From contig NZ_CP045295.1 of NCBI RefSeq assembly GCF_009363095.1, positions 186,001-250,000 of the forward strand: a stretch of 64,000 bases of DNA, written 5' to 3'. Position numbers and translations under genes: made by a program. The stretch is from Paenibacillus cellulositrophicus. Its GTDB lineage: Bacteria; Bacillota; Bacilli; Paenibacillales; Paenibacillaceae. The stretch's first letter is position 1. The number at the start of each line of letters is the position of its first letter. The notes under the pieces were generated by a model. It made no database searches. It was not told the DNA's origin and was given only the letters and a program-made list of their open reading frames with translations. Of this stretch, positions 1 to 9,050 are shown piece after piece.

Positions 1-428
1 CGTTCGATCCGTTGCAACATCGTCTGATCGGCAAATTCCTCGAACGTAAGCAATCCAACTTCGGAGTCGATCACCTCACGTTTGCGGATGCTAAACAAGT
101 ATGCGCTTTCAATATAAGGCTCATGAGATAAATATTTAGATAATACACCCATCGTGTTGGCATTCTGCAGCAGATTTTCAGATGAAGCATACATCCAGTT
201 TTGTACAGAATGGTCTTCATACATGGTCAGGCTGTACCATTTCAGCTTGTCCAGAATGTACTCGACCCGCTCCGCCATTTCGTCAATGCGGTCCTGGTTG
301 AACGTCCCCATCTGGGAGTATGCGAAATGAGAAAACCGGTTAGCCAGAAACAACGAGAACGGTATGATTGTAATTGCAAAAAAGATGCCACTAATCACGA
401 ATATGCGCCAGGATGTTGATCTAAACAT
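1..428 (-). CDS. Membrane-anchored regulator or sensor, N-terminal part (partial)
   Basis: Translating the minus strand from the ATG at 428 gives an open frame of about 142 residues that leaves the window at the left edge. It begins with a short basic stretch and one hydrophobic segment (about residues 8-29, IFVISGIFFAITIIPFSLF), followed by a soluble, probably extracytoplasmic region containing RVEYILDKLKWYSL. This layout is typical of the sensor part of Paenibacillus membrane-bound AraC-type regulators and YesM-type kinases. The catalytic or DNA-binding half lies outside the window, so the exact class cannot be decided. A purine-rich GGGGGACAGGG lies just upstream of the ATG. The reading frame is certain; the function is inferred from architecture only. 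Confidence 0.6.
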   Translation of the reverse strand, partial: MFRSTSWRIFVISGIFFAITIIPFSLFLANRFSHFAYSQMGTFNQDRIDEMAERVEYILDKLKWYSLTMYEDHSVQNWMYASSENLLQNANTMGVLSKYLSHEPYIESAYLFSIRKREVIDSEVGLLTFEEFADQTMLQRIE

Positions 429-942
429 TAATTCCCTGTCCCCCTTCGTCTTTTGCAGTTCTTTTATGACCGATTCGTCCTATCATAATGTACTCTTTTT
501 CCATTTGACTAGTTCTTATTTGTCCGTCAAGTTCTATTTCTCCGGATTCGTGCTGCAATACCTATCTTCCTGCTCTAGGGATTAGTGGATCCGATGTCCC
601 CCAAGCCCACGATACCCGATGAAATTTGGAATGATACGGCCTCATAAGCCGTGAGCAAAACAATGGAGCAATAACGCCAGTCTGGGGTATCCGACCGTAG
701 GATTATAGCGCTGAGCGACTTGCTGACCTCACCTTGTAGCCCCTGTTTTTTACCATATGTATTAAAATGATTTATAAGCTCCTCAGCTTCTTACCTGCCA
801 CTTAAAGCCAGTTTCATTGATCTTTTAGGTTTTGAATATCATGTTTATCCATCATTATTTTTTCAGTTGACCTGTTACTCATATCGCTCGTTTCTGATTC
901 AAACAAACCAAACGAACTTGTTCAGGATCTCGAATCGTTGAT
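429..942. other. Intergenic region without a clear gene
   Basis: About 500 bases between the leftward regulator and the first duplicated segment. It should hold the promoter of the regulator. No frame with a ribosome-binding site and family resemblance was found. A short minus-strand stretch around 600-720 reads like a scrap of coding sequence (SIVLLTAYEA) but is too short to assign. Confidence 0.4.
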
Positions 943-1296
943 TTTTCATCAAGCCGACTTTTGCGCACATGTCAGGGATGATTGTTCAACATTCGGGTGG
1001 ATTTTGGAGGGAATGCTAAAAAAACATAGGATTTCATCTGGCAAGTGTAGAATACAGTGGGGAACCCTCGGTAAGAATCTGCTCAGCGGGTCGCCGGGCA
1101 ATCCCCGGAATGCTGTCCAGTCGATCCAGGTCATGCTGAAAAGGGGCATGCCGTATGGCTACCTACAAATGTGTGAGCATGGTTTTTGAATCATACGTTG
1201 GGTGGGAACTCATACAAGCCACTTTGAACGAGAAAATTAAAGTGATAGGAATCGTGTGCAATGATCACAACGACCATATTGGAGGTGTCTCTCATC

Positions 1297-1855
1297 ATGA
1301 GCAGAAGTTTTCTGCTATTGTATGGGGTCGGCGGCAGTGACCCCGATCATTGGCAAACTTGGTTACATCAAGAGCTAGTAAAACGAGGTGAAACAGTCCG
1401 ATTTCCTGACAGACAAAAATCAACCTGACAGGGATGTTTGGCTCGATCATTTATCTTCTGTCTTTGAAGAAATTCCAAACGATGAAGAAGTCATCGTCGT
1501 GGCTCATAGTCTAGCGTGCATCATGTGGTTCCACTACGCGGCTTCAACTCCGAAACGAAAAATTCAGCGTGCCATTCTTATAGCCCCACCCTCGCCATTT
1601 TTGGAATACGAACCAGTGATGACTTTTTTCCCTGTACCGGAAAACATGCATGAGATCGGAATGGTTGCGGAAAAAACGTTGTTGGTTTTATCGTCAACTG
1701 ATCCTTATTGCTCGGTGGAAGATGCTTCACAGTACTTTGATCTAGGAGTTCCTTGCGTGATGTTGCCCAAAATGGGACATATCAACGTTGAAGCGGGCTA
1801 CGGTCCATGGCCATGGATTCTTGATGTATGCTTGAACGAGCAAGTTACATTATGA
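1297..1855 (+). pseudogene. RBBP9/YdeN-type serine hydrolase, frameshifted copy
   Basis: The gene starts at ATG 1297 (MSRSFLLLYGVGGSDPDHW) after GGAGGTG and reads normally for about 43 codons. It then meets a TGA because five bases (TTTCC), present in the intact copy at 13,616, are missing near 1,411. The rest (VWLDHLSSVFEEIPNDEE to the stop at 1,855) is open in another frame and keeps the nucleophile region VVAHSLACIMW, the Asp region SSTDPYC and the His region MGHINVEAGYGP. So the catalytic half is intact but not joined to the N terminus. An internal start producing the 155-residue remainder is possible but has no good ribosome-binding site. Confidence 0.85.
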
Positions 1856-1860
1856 TTCGA

Positions 1861-1912
1861 TTACGGTAAATAAAAAAGCCGCTATAATAGCGACTCTCAA
1901 TGGGACTCTGAT
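1861..1912 (+). repeat. Hairpin repeat, family I, shortened form
   Basis: Directly after the hydrolase pseudogene stands AAAAAAGCCGCTATAATAGC followed by GACTCTCAATGGGACT. This is the same element as at 14,187-14,300 but lacking about 45 internal bases and the trailing TTCTTGTCC part. The A-rich stem may act as a terminator. Confidence 0.65.
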
Positions 1913-2026
1913 AACCTTTTGTATTGACGACGTCCTGGCCCCTTAGAGTCGCTCATATAGTTGTGAGGCTTGCCGAACACCTAATGCATGACGTCCCGAT
2001 GGGCTTAGGGTGCTGGATGTGGTCAC

Positions 2027-2833
2027 TCACTTCTCAGAGTGACCAGGAGCGTCAATATCATGATAGTCGAAGGATTTTCTGGAAGCAGCCATTGCATTTA
2101 ACTCGTTCTCAAAATAGCAATATACTTCATCTGCAATTCCCAGAAACTCTTCAACAAGTACATTATTACTATCCAAGTAACAAGCATACAGATAATCAAC
2201 TAAAGCGGAGTCAATGTCACAATAGTTTAATATGGCATTCTTCATCTTAATAATGTCATCTTGCCATACACCTGTATCTTCTAAAACTAAAGAGTATAAT
2301 GCACGAATTAATCTCTTAGAGTAACCTTTAATATATCTATTCTTCATTGTGTTATCACTAGCATTAGAAAGTGAACGATGTACACGATCTACTTCCTTCT
2401 TGGTCTCTGTATTTAAATCTAAAATGAACTTTGGAGAAATCATAATCGGGGGTACTTTTTCACCAACGTCATCACCATATATGCAAACACAAATGATCTT
2501 TACCCAAAAACCCCACTCATTTGGTTTACTTAATACATCGTCAATCGAGCAAATTGTCGTATCAATCTTAGATACTACTGGATATTCTTCCAAAATCCGG
2601 TCATTAATATTTGACAATCTTTCGTAATCAATATCTTTGGGATTTACACATACAATAGTAAAGTCTGCATCTGACTTAAAAGGTTTAGCCGTTCCTTTTG
2701 GAATCGAGCCACACATATAAATGCTATGAATCTTACCTTTAAATTCGGTAAGTATATTATCTTTATACTTATCAACAAAATCCTTATATTCACTTTGTAT
2801 TTCAATTCTATTTATAACTTTTTCTAATATCAT
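2027..2833 (-). CDS. Nucleotidyltransferase-domain protein, aminoglycoside adenylyltransferase-like
   Basis: A 268-residue protein starting after AGGAGGAGTCTAT. Residues about 41-62 carry the nucleotidyltransferase (pol beta-type) signature CGSIPKGTAKPFKSDADFTI: Gly-Ser, then two aspartates spaced D-x-D that would bind magnesium. Such proteins transfer a nucleoside monophosphate to a hydroxyl; antibiotic AadA/ANT enzymes and many uncharacterised proteins share this fold. The C-terminal half is helical and charged, as in AadA relatives. It is AT-richer than its surroundings and stands alone between repeat-bearing spacers, consistent with acquisition by transfer. The substrate cannot be told from sequence; resistance function is only a possibility. 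Confidence 0.65.
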   Translation of the reverse strand: MILEKVINRIEIQSEYKDFVDKYKDNILTEFKGKIHSIYMCGSIPKGTAKPFKSDADFTIVCVNPKDIDYERLSNINDRILEEYPVVSKIDTTICSIDDVLSKPNEWGFWVKIICVCIYGDDVGEKVPPIMISPKFILDLNTETKKEVDRVHRSLSNASDNTMKNRYIKGYSKRLIRALYSLVLEDTGVWQDDIIKMKNAILNYCDIDSALVDYLYACYLDSNNVLVEEFLGIADEVYCYFENELNAMAASRKSFDYHDIDAPGHSEK

Positions 2834-3077
2834 ATAGACTCCTCCTAAACTAAAAACTTCTTTCGGCTAACGTTCAGGCGTTCACGAACCTTCACCGACT
2901 TAAGTGACCGAAGGGAACGGCCGCGATGCGGTTACGGTGCAGGGTTGTCCGCCTGATCCAGCTTCCTCAAAAACCCTCCGCGGACCAAGGTGCTTCAGCC
3001 CCGATGCGTGAATACGGTGTTACAAGATGTAATCGCCTTCTTAGAAATACCTACACTGATTATTTCCTTCATTTAGT

Positions 3078-3584
3078 TCAAGAAAGTCTTCTATCCTCCA
3101 ATTGTTTAAATAATGTATTTAAGCTTTCTTCTACAGTTTGATGAGCTGTATCTATGACTATGTGGTCCCGATCCCAAACATCATACTCTCTATTTCTGAC
3201 CTGCTCCCACGTCGGAAGTATAAAACCCCGAATATCAGCTGTACGCATTTCGATTCGATTCCTGTGCTCGATATAATCAGAGCAAAGTACTTCAATTTCC
3301 ACATAAGGTATTCCAAGAGAATCGGCCACGTTGCGCCATGCCTGGCGCGTAATTTGGATAGGGTTAACTGTATCTGCAATCACATCTAGGCCCAGTAGAA
3401 GATTCTGTGATGCAATTGCATAACACACAATGTAACCCTCAGGCCCTTCGATGGTCTTTCCAGCATCTCGCATAGCCTGCTCCACGACATCAACCCGAAG
3501 ATATGTAGCCTTTAGTTCTCTTGCTAAAGCCGATGATAATGTGGTTTTTCCGGTACCCGGCAGTCCACTAAATATATAAAGCAT
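3078..3584 (-). CDS. Small P-loop kinase / AAA-family ATP-binding protein
   Basis: A 168-residue protein with Walker A at the very N terminus (MLYIFSGLPGTGKTTLSSAL) and a following VDVVEQA segment, as in small zeta-toxin- or chloramphenicol-phosphotransferase-like kinases. The later WDRDHIVIDTA and an acidic-rich C terminus also fit this group, which phosphorylates small molecules or nucleotides; the substrate is unknown. An upstream ATG at 3,593 directly abuts AAGGAG, leaving no spacing, while the ATG at 3,584 lies 9 bases from it, so 3,584 is the preferred start. It is a single gene with no operon partner and sits in an accessory region. Confidence 0.65.
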   Translation of the reverse strand: MLYIFSGLPGTGKTTLSSALARELKATYLRVDVVEQAMRDAGKTIEGPEGYIVCYAIASQNLLLGLDVIADTVNPIQITRQAWRNVADSLGIPYVEIEVLCSDYIEHRNRIEMRTADIRGFILPTWEQVRNREYDVWDRDHIVIDTAHQTVEESLNTLFKQLEDRRLS

Positions 3585-3759
3585 TAAACTCATCTCCTTC
3601 GGGAAAAGCAACATGGTTTTCGTCTTTGCGCTGATTTCTTATAACCTCTAATCTACGAACTTCGTAAATAACTTCATATGTAGAGTATTCGCGAAATCAA
3701 TAAACTCCCCTGCGTGTTAGCTTAATAAATTTAATAAATAGTTCAATGCTTATCTAATC

Positions 3760-3901
3760 GGTAATCGGCTTATGTTCTTGTCCTTTTCGGTAATCGGTAC
3801 AAGTTCTTGTCCTTGGCCCTGTACAAGAACTTGTACCGGTGAAACAAAAAAGCCGCTAAAATAGCGACTTCAAATGGGACTATGCTCTTGTCCCCCGACA
3901 G
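3760..3901 (+). repeat. Composite palindromic element, family I (long form)
   Basis: It begins with TATGTTCTTGTCC, then an inverted repeat GGTACAAGTTCTTGT...ACAAGAACTTGTACC, then AAAAAAGCCGCTAAAATAGC, and ends with GGGACTATGCTCTTGTCCC, whose ends GGGAC/GTCCC also pair. The same order is found at 14,187-14,300 and, shortened, at 1,861. It lies downstream of the ABC operon but on the opposite orientation to it, so it is not simply the operon's own terminator. Confidence 0.75.
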
Positions 3902-3990
3902 GTATTTTCGGTGACCTTTATTCAAAAGTTTCGTTGCTGCTTTATAAATTTCCAAAATTGGTAAATTACTTAATTTATTCCCGCTGAATT

Positions 3991-4761
3991 TTATGTCCAT
4001 TGGTTCCATGCTGTTTCAAACATCTTACTTGAGTTTAATAACGTGACGGTATATGGATCCCTCTCTGCTTCGTCATAGAGCGCAGAAGTACTGAAAAGCT
4101 CAACCTGTTTTCCCTCTTTCAAAACCATAATATTCGAACATAGTCCTGGTAACAGCGTGAGGTCATGAGTAATGAACAGAAGAGCTAAGCCTTGTTCCTT
4201 CTGAATGGATATGAGCAGCTCAATCATCTGCTGTTGTAATAAGACGTCGAGGTTGGAGACCATTTCGTCACAGATTAACAGTTTGGGACGAGTTAACAAA
4301 GCTTTGGCGAGACAAGCTCTTTGATACTGCCCACCACTCAGTTTTCCGGGGCGATTTCGAAGAAGGTTCTCATTCAGGCCAACTTTTCCCCAATATTCAA
4401 GGACTTTATGCTTGCGCTCGGCTCTATTATAACGGGTAAAATTAATTAAAGGTTCTTCCAGACACTGAAACAAGCTCATTGCGGGATTTAATGTGGAGCC
4501 AGTATTCTGAAAAACAATCTGTATATCGCGATACCATTCTCTATACGATAATATTCCTTTGCTGGGCAAGGGCCGCCCGTCAAAGAAAATATGGCCTGAG
4601 GTTGGTTGTTTTAAAGCCATGATAAGCTGGGCAAGCGTGGATTTGCCACTACCACTCTCCCCCACAATAGCCAGAGATTCTCCATCTTCTATTCCAAAAT
4701 GAATATCTTGCAGAATGGGTCTTCCGTGAATTTCCTTATACAGTCGCTGGATTTCAAGCAT
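3991..4761 (-). CDS. Nickel/metallophore ABC importer, second ATPase (NikE/CntF type)
   Basis: 256 residues with Walker A GESGSGKSTLAQ, signature LSGGQYQRACLA and Walker B LLICDEMVSNLDV; a member of the oligopeptide/nickel importer ATPase family that energises uptake at the inner face of the membrane. The start at 4,761 (MLEIQRLYKEI) is chosen because AAGGAGAGATACCTT precedes it with normal spacing; it overlaps the end of the preceding ATPase gene by 8 bases, indicating translational coupling. A longer frame to 4,827 exists but lies wholly inside the neighbour's coding sequence. It is the last gene of the five-gene operon running from 8,900. Walker B has DE-M rather than the common DE-P, a conservative change seen in this family. 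Confidence 0.88.
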   Translation of the reverse strand: MLEIQRLYKEIHGRPILQDIHFGIEDGESLAIVGESGSGKSTLAQLIMALKQPTSGHIFFDGRPLPSKGILSYREWYRDIQIVFQNTGSTLNPAMSLFQCLEEPLINFTRYNRAERKHKVLEYWGKVGLNENLLRNRPGKLSGGQYQRACLAKALLTRPKLLICDEMVSNLDVLLQQQMIELLISIQKEQGLALLFITHDLTLLPGLCSNIMVLKEGKQVELFSTSALYDEAERDPYTVTLLNSSKMFETAWNQWT

Positions 4762-5557
4762 AAGGTATCTCTCCTTTTCCAAGAAATCTTTGAGAGCAAT
4801 GCCTGCATAACTCTTGGGTGTATTCATGTTCAGGTGCGCTTAAAATGTTCTCCTTACTGCCCTGCTCTATTATTTTCCCTTCCCGCATAACACCAATCGT
4901 GTCCGCAAGATAGCCGGATATAAGTAAGTCGTGGGTAATAAACAACATGCTCATATCCGTGTCCAGAATGAGCTCTTTCAGAAGGAATATGATCTCAGCC
5001 TGTGTTTTGACATCAAGTGCACTCGTTGGCTCGTCGGCTATCAGGATTTTCGGCTTTAACAGAAGCGCCATCGCAATCATGACACGTTGATTCATTCCAC
5101 CGCTTAACTCATGAGCATAACTGCTCATCACATGGGACGTGTCCTTTAAGAGAACTTGGGACAACATTTTTTTTGCTTGCTTCTCAGCCTCATATCTTGA
5201 AACAGGCAAGTGACTGCGCATCAGATCAACGAATTGCCTACCAATCGGAATCGACGGATGCAAGGCCTGTTCCGGATGCTGGAAGATGGCACCGATCTGG
5301 CCCCCTCTTATGCTGCGCCAGCGCTTCCTTGATAATTGCTGCAGATGTTCACCCTGTAACACGATGTCACCTGACATCTGCAGATGAGCAGGCAGCATAT
5401 CCAAGATAGCCTTACTTGTCAGCGTTTTACCGCTGCCGCTTTCTCCAATCAATGCATATGTTTTCCCAGTCTCCAGAGAAAAGCTGCTATTATGCACAAG
5501 CGATTGACCTTCCTTATTTCTGATATTTAGATTTTTGACTTCGAGCAAGGTCGTCAT
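4754..5557 (-). CDS. Nickel/metallophore ABC importer, first ATPase (NikD/CntD type)
   Basis: 267 residues with Walker A GESGSGKTLTSK, signature LSGGMNQRVMIA and Walker B ILIADEPTSALD, plus the switch histidine in LFITHDLLISG. It pairs with the next ATPase to form the heterodimeric motor typical of Opp/Dpp/Nik importers. Its ATG directly follows the stop codon of the upstream permease gene (TAAATG), and its own stop overlaps the next start, so the operon is translationally coupled. Length and motif order match NikD. Exact substrate is inferred from operon context (see the Zur box at 8,997), not from this subunit. Confidence 0.88.
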   Translation of the reverse strand: MTTLLEVKNLNIRNKEGQSLVHNSSFSLETGKTYALIGESGSGKTLTSKAILDMLPAHLQMSGDIVLQGEHLQQLSRKRWRSIRGGQIGAIFQHPEQALHPSIPIGRQFVDLMRSHLPVSRYEAEKQAKKMLSQVLLKDTSHVMSSYAHELSGGMNQRVMIAMALLLKPKILIADEPTSALDVKTQAEIIFLLKELILDTDMSMLFITHDLLISGYLADTIGVMREGKIIEQGSKENILSAPEHEYTQELCRHCSQRFLGKGEIPYA

Positions 5558-6370
5558 TTAGCGTTCCCTCCTCAGTCGCTCGCCTATAATTTGGAACGAA
5601 GCAGCAGTCAGAAATATCATAAAGCCTGGAAAGAAGCCCATCCATGGGGCGACCTGCAAATAATTTTTTCCGTCCAGTAGCATGACACCCCATTCTGGAG
5701 AAGGAGGCTGTGCACCAATACCCAAAAAGGATAACCCGGATAAAGTCAGGATCACCTTACTCACGTCCAGAATGAGCATCGTTCCAATCTGAGGCATGAT
5801 ATTCGGAATCATATGTCTGGTTATTATTCTAAGTCCAAATGCCCCGCTTACCCTGCTGGCGGTAATATAAGGTTCCTTTTTCACATCATGAATTAGCCCT
5901 CTTATGATTCGTACGTACTTGGCCCACCAGGAGAGGATCACCGCAAAATATACATTTTCCATGCCAAAGCCAAGGAAACCAACGACCACAATGGTAAGTA
6001 GCATACTCGGTAATGCTGTGAAAATGTCGGTTAAGCTCATCATAAGCATGTCCAGCTTGTTCCCCAAAAAAGCACTCCATGTCCCCACCAGAAGACCAAT
6101 CAACATTACAACACTAAGTACAATAAAAACAGGAAATACCGATTCACTAGTCCCGTGTATGACCCGGCTTAACAGGTCTCTTCCCAAATAATCCGTTCCA
6201 AATGGATGAGCAATACTGGGAGGAAGAAGTTTCTGTTGATGATTCGTATGGAACGGATCATAAGGTGAAATCCACGGGGCCGCAAGTCCTGTAATAATAA
6301 GTAGGATGATATATAACAACGCTGCCGTTGGCAGTTTATTCGCTCGGATGATACTGATCAAACTTCCCAC
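5558..6370 (-). CDS. Nickel/metallophore ABC importer, permease 2 (NikC/CntC type)
   Basis: A membrane protein of up to 270 residues with about six hydrophobic segments and the ATPase-docking loop EPYITASRVSGAFGLRIITR, typical of binding-protein-dependent permeases. The N terminus carries the extracytoplasmic phrase FGTDYLGRDLLSRVIHG characteristic of the DppC/NikC family. The annotated GTG start at 6,370 overlaps the preceding permease by 13 bases; a TTG at 6,361, spaced better from AGGTGGGAAG, is an alternative three residues further in. It forms the channel together with the other permease. Confidence 0.88.
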   Translation of the reverse strand: MGSLISIIRANKLPTAALLYIILLIITGLAAPWISPYDPFHTNHQQKLLPPSIAHPFGTDYLGRDLLSRVIHGTSESVFPVFIVLSVVMLIGLLVGTWSAFLGNKLDMLMMSLTDIFTALPSMLLTIVVVGFLGFGMENVYFAVILSWWAKYVRIIRGLIHDVKKEPYITASRVSGAFGLRIITRHMIPNIMPQIGTMLILDVSKVILTLSGLSFLGIGAQPPSPEWGVMLLDGKNYLQVAPWMGFFPGFMIFLTAASFQIIGERLRRER

Positions 6371-7305
6371 CTCTGTTTGTCAAGATGAACACGCGGGTCC
6401 GCAAGGAAGTACAACAGGTCGGTCATATAATTAAAAACAAAAATAAATGCTGCCACGAAGAGTGCGCTCCCTTGGATGACTGGAAAATCACGGCGAAAAA
6501 TAGCTTCAAGCATGTATTTACTGAATCCCGGAAAACTGAAAATCGTCTCGGTGATAATCGAAGCCCCAAAAAAGCTGGGTAGACTCGTCGTGATTAATGT
6601 CAGAATTGGGATGAACATGGAGCGCAGTAAATAAGACGGATAAAAGATGCTCGGCCGCAACCCCCTGGTTTTTGCAGCCTCAATGTACGAGAACTTGCTG
6701 TACTGGATCGTATAGGATCGAACCATCCGAATAAAGTAAACACTTTGCACCAGCGTCATGGCTGTTACCGGCAAAATATAATGCCGTATGGTCGAACTGC
6801 CTACAACAGGCAGGACGGGCCATATCACGCCTAAGGTATACATAAGAAGAATAGCAAGCCAATATAAAGGGATCGACAACCCCAAAATGGTCATTGAATA
6901 AACCACTCGATCTGCCATTGTGCCTTCATTCAATCCCATCCAGATTCCAATCGGTATGGATATGAAGAGGGTTAATACAAAAGAGCTTGCAATGAGTTTC
7001 GACGTTGGGCCTAAACGTTCAATCATTTCACTTAATACGGGTTCTCCGGAAGAAAAGGAATGCCCTAACTCTCCTTGAAATACGTGATGTGCCCATGCTA
7101 AATATTGCTGAATGAACGATTGATCCAGTCCCCATTGTTTCTGTAAATCAGCTACGATGGATTGCTCCGGTACGGCTCCGATTTCCAGCAGCAGCATCGA
7201 CGCCGGATCACCCGGCGCCAAACGCATTAATGTAAAAACAAACAAGGAAAATAAAACAAACGTGACTATCAACATGAACAGACGATGAATCATAGAGCGG
7301 AGCAT
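6358..7305 (-). CDS. Nickel/metallophore ABC importer, permease 1 (NikB/CntB type)
   Basis: About 315 residues: one N-terminal membrane helix, the DppB/NikB-type periplasmic motif MRLAPGDPASMLL, and a core of five further helices with the cytoplasmic loop FSYIEAAKTRGLRPSIFY that contacts the ATPase. The ATG at 7,305 overlaps the stop codon of the upstream lipoprotein gene by one base (TAATG), so this start is preferred over an in-frame start 30 bases further upstream that lies in the lipoprotein gene. It is followed by a 13-base overlap with the second permease. Confidence 0.87.
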   Translation of the reverse strand: MLRSMIHRLFMLIVTFVLFSLFVFTLMRLAPGDPASMLLLEIGAVPEQSIVADLQKQWGLDQSFIQQYLAWAHHVFQGELGHSFSSGEPVLSEMIERLGPTSKLIASSFVLTLFISIPIGIWMGLNEGTMADRVVYSMTILGLSIPLYWLAILLMYTLGVIWPVLPVVGSSTIRHYILPVTAMTLVQSVYFIRMVRSYTIQYSKFSYIEAAKTRGLRPSIFYPSYLLRSMFIPILTLITTSLPSFFGASIITETIFSFPGFSKYMLEAIFRRDFPVIQGSALFVAAFIFVFNYMTDLLYFLADPRVHLDKQRWEV

Positions 7306-8900
7306 TACTTCGCTTCTTTCTTCAGGTAATGCCACTTCAACGGGTTGTCCTCAATAGCATTGAACCTAAAATCAACCACATGGCTTGTATGAACAAAGGT
7401 TTGCTTGGCGTAGTATATCGGAACAGACATGGCTTCCTCATTCATACGGAGGAACACCTGATTGAAGAGCTTTTGCTGCTGCTGAGTGGAAACCGTAGCC
7501 GCAATTTGATCCAGCAAATCGGATAAAAGCTTGTCCTGATACGCAACTCCCGGTGAGGATGGCGAATCATAGAATAAGGAGGACAGGAATCGATAAGGTA
7601 ATTGAGCATCAGTGTATGTCCGATACATAAGCAGATCATATTCCTTCGTGCTCCACAGGGTATCGTAGTAAGCTGCCCGTTCCTGATTCACAATATGGAT
7701 TTGAATGCCGATCTGTTTCATGTTGTCTTGAAAAATTTCAGCCATCTCTTTCCATTCCGGATATTCCTCTGATTGAATGACCAGACGAAGTTGCAGTACT
7801 TGTCCATCTTTTTCATAGAGCTGCTTGTTCTTATTCCATTGGTAGCCCGACGCTTCAATCAGCTGTTTGGCTTTTTCGGGATTATACGGATACGAAGGCT
7901 GATTACTGTCGGATATAAATGCAACCTTCTCTTGGAACAATCCTCTAACAGGGTCCCCGCTACCACCTGCATACTTGCTCGTATCATTGCCATAATTGAT
8001 AGCTTGGCGGATATTCTTATCAGCTAGAGAAGTATTGTGTTGGTTGATAACCATAAAGTAGGACATTGTACTGTTTCCGGTTTCGATTACGTAGTTGTCG
8101 TTGTTCTGAAATACAGGGAGACTTTCCATGGGGATATTACCAAGTTCACCGCCCGCAAGATCCACCTCTCCAGATTGCAATGCCATTACCCTCGCCTGAG
8201 GATCTGTAATGACTTTGAAAACAAGTGAATAGTCGGATGGTTGTTCTAACCAATAATGATCATTCGGGATTAGAACAGTCTGAATCCCTGGTTGATACTC
8301 TCCTATTTTCCAGGCACCCGTTCCGATCGCTTTTTGAAAAGTACCATTCACATCTCCCTTAGGGGTTACCGAGTTCGGACTCATAATTCGATATGGTCTT
8401 GCCTGACTAAGCTCGTACAACACTTGCGTTGCTGTATCCTTAAAGGAAAGTACGACTGTTTGATCATCAGGTGCTTCAACTTTTTGCAATAAACGGGATA
8501 TTTCAAGCGAAGCATTCTCTTCCCTGCTTACCGCTCTTTCCAAAGAAAACTTCACGGCTGCTGAATTCAGTGGACTGCCATCCGAGAACATGACCTGATT
8601 TTGCAGATGTAAAATGTAAGTCCTGCCATCATCGGATATCTCCCATGACTCCGCCAGGCTGGGCGCAAATTCACCTTTTCCTTTATAGTCTACAAGGGCA
8701 TCATATATAGCCGCATGCGTATGTCTGGAACCATAGTAAGTCGAGGCGTCAAGCTTGTCTGCTTCAGTATCCTGCGTGACTGCGACCACAATGTTCTTGT
8801 CCTCCTCTGCTGCAGAGGGTGAGCTCACATGTTGTGAACACCCCATAATGAACAACAATAAGACAACAGCAATTACTCCAAATCCAGATCTTCCAAACAT
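7305..8900 (-). CDS. Nickel/opine-metallophore-type substrate-binding lipoprotein (NikA/CntA family)
   Basis: 531 residues with a lipoprotein signal peptide (hydrophobic VIAVVLLLFIMGC, lipobox Cys near residue 21) and the class C (SBP family 5) fold: early phrase AAIYDALVDYKGKGEFAPSLAESW, conserved in peptide and nickel binding proteins, and YNPEKAKQLIEASGY near residue 350. It would capture a metal complex outside the membrane and hand it to the two permeases. A strong RBS (TAGGAGGAGTAGGG) precedes ATG 8,900. It is the first gene of a five-gene operon and lies next to a perfect Zur-type box, which argues for zinc or a zinc-responsive metallophore rather than peptide. NikA and CntA cannot be separated by eye. 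Confidence 0.82.
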   Translation of the reverse strand: MFGRSGFGVIAVVLLLFIMGCSQHVSSPSAAEEDKNIVVAVTQDTEADKLDASTYYGSRHTHAAIYDALVDYKGKGEFAPSLAESWEISDDGRTYILHLQNQVMFSDGSPLNSAAVKFSLERAVSREENASLEISRLLQKVEAPDDQTVVLSFKDTATQVLYELSQARPYRIMSPNSVTPKGDVNGTFQKAIGTGAWKIGEYQPGIQTVLIPNDHYWLEQPSDYSLVFKVITDPQARVMALQSGEVDLAGGELGNIPMESLPVFQNNDNYVIETGNSTMSYFMVINQHNTSLADKNIRQAINYGNDTSKYAGGSGDPVRGLFQEKVAFISDSNQPSYPYNPEKAKQLIEASGYQWNKNKQLYEKDGQVLQLRLVIQSEEYPEWKEMAEIFQDNMKQIGIQIHIVNQERAAYYDTLWSTKEYDLLMYRTYTDAQLPYRFLSSLFYDSPSSPGVAYQDKLLSDLLDQIAATVSTQQQQKLFNQVFLRMNEEAMSVPIYYAKQTFVHTSHVVDFRFNAIEDNPLKWHYLKKEAK

Positions 8901-8996
8901 CCCTACTCCTCCTATTCCTCTTTTAAGCTGTATACGATTGCATAGCTGTTATTCTCATGAATACTTGCTAGATGAACAATCTTTGTATATTATTAA

Positions 8997-9011
8997 TCGT
9001 AATCATTACGA
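8997..9011. promoter_or_regulatory. Zur-type zinc-responsive operator
   Basis: TCGTAATCATTACGA is a perfect 7-1-7 inverted repeat. It matches the Zur box known from Bacillus (TCGTAATNATTACGA) rather than the Fur box (TGATAATNATTATCA). It lies between the divergent importer operon and the methyltransferase gene, about 40 bases before the latter, so both could be repressed when zinc is plentiful. Confidence 0.8.
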
Positions 9012-9050
9012 TTTGCAAGGGATTTTTTATATAACAAGGAGTCGATGTTA

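Larger units (their letters stand above)
943..1912 (+). repeat. Duplicated segment, copy 1 (partner at about 13,389-14,300)
   Basis: This stretch repeats, with scattered substitutions, the order seen at 13,389-14,300: a methyltransferase-like tail (STFGWILEGMLK), a serine hydrolase, and a hairpin element. Copy 1 differs by about 130-150 extra bases near 1,088-1,236, a 5-bp deletion inside the hydrolase and a deletion of roughly 45 bases in the 3' hairpin element. The first part (943-1,090) resembles the C-terminal end of a class I SAM methyltransferase; similar proteins carry a conserved phrase of the form STFDWILEGML. The methyltransferase assignment is from memory of the family and is tentative; the duplication is directly visible. 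Confidence 0.8.

Noticed and set aside
3770..4009. 79-codon frame starting inside the ATPase gene
   Set aside because: Its start has no RBS, and most of it is translation of the palindromic repeat at 3,760-3,901.
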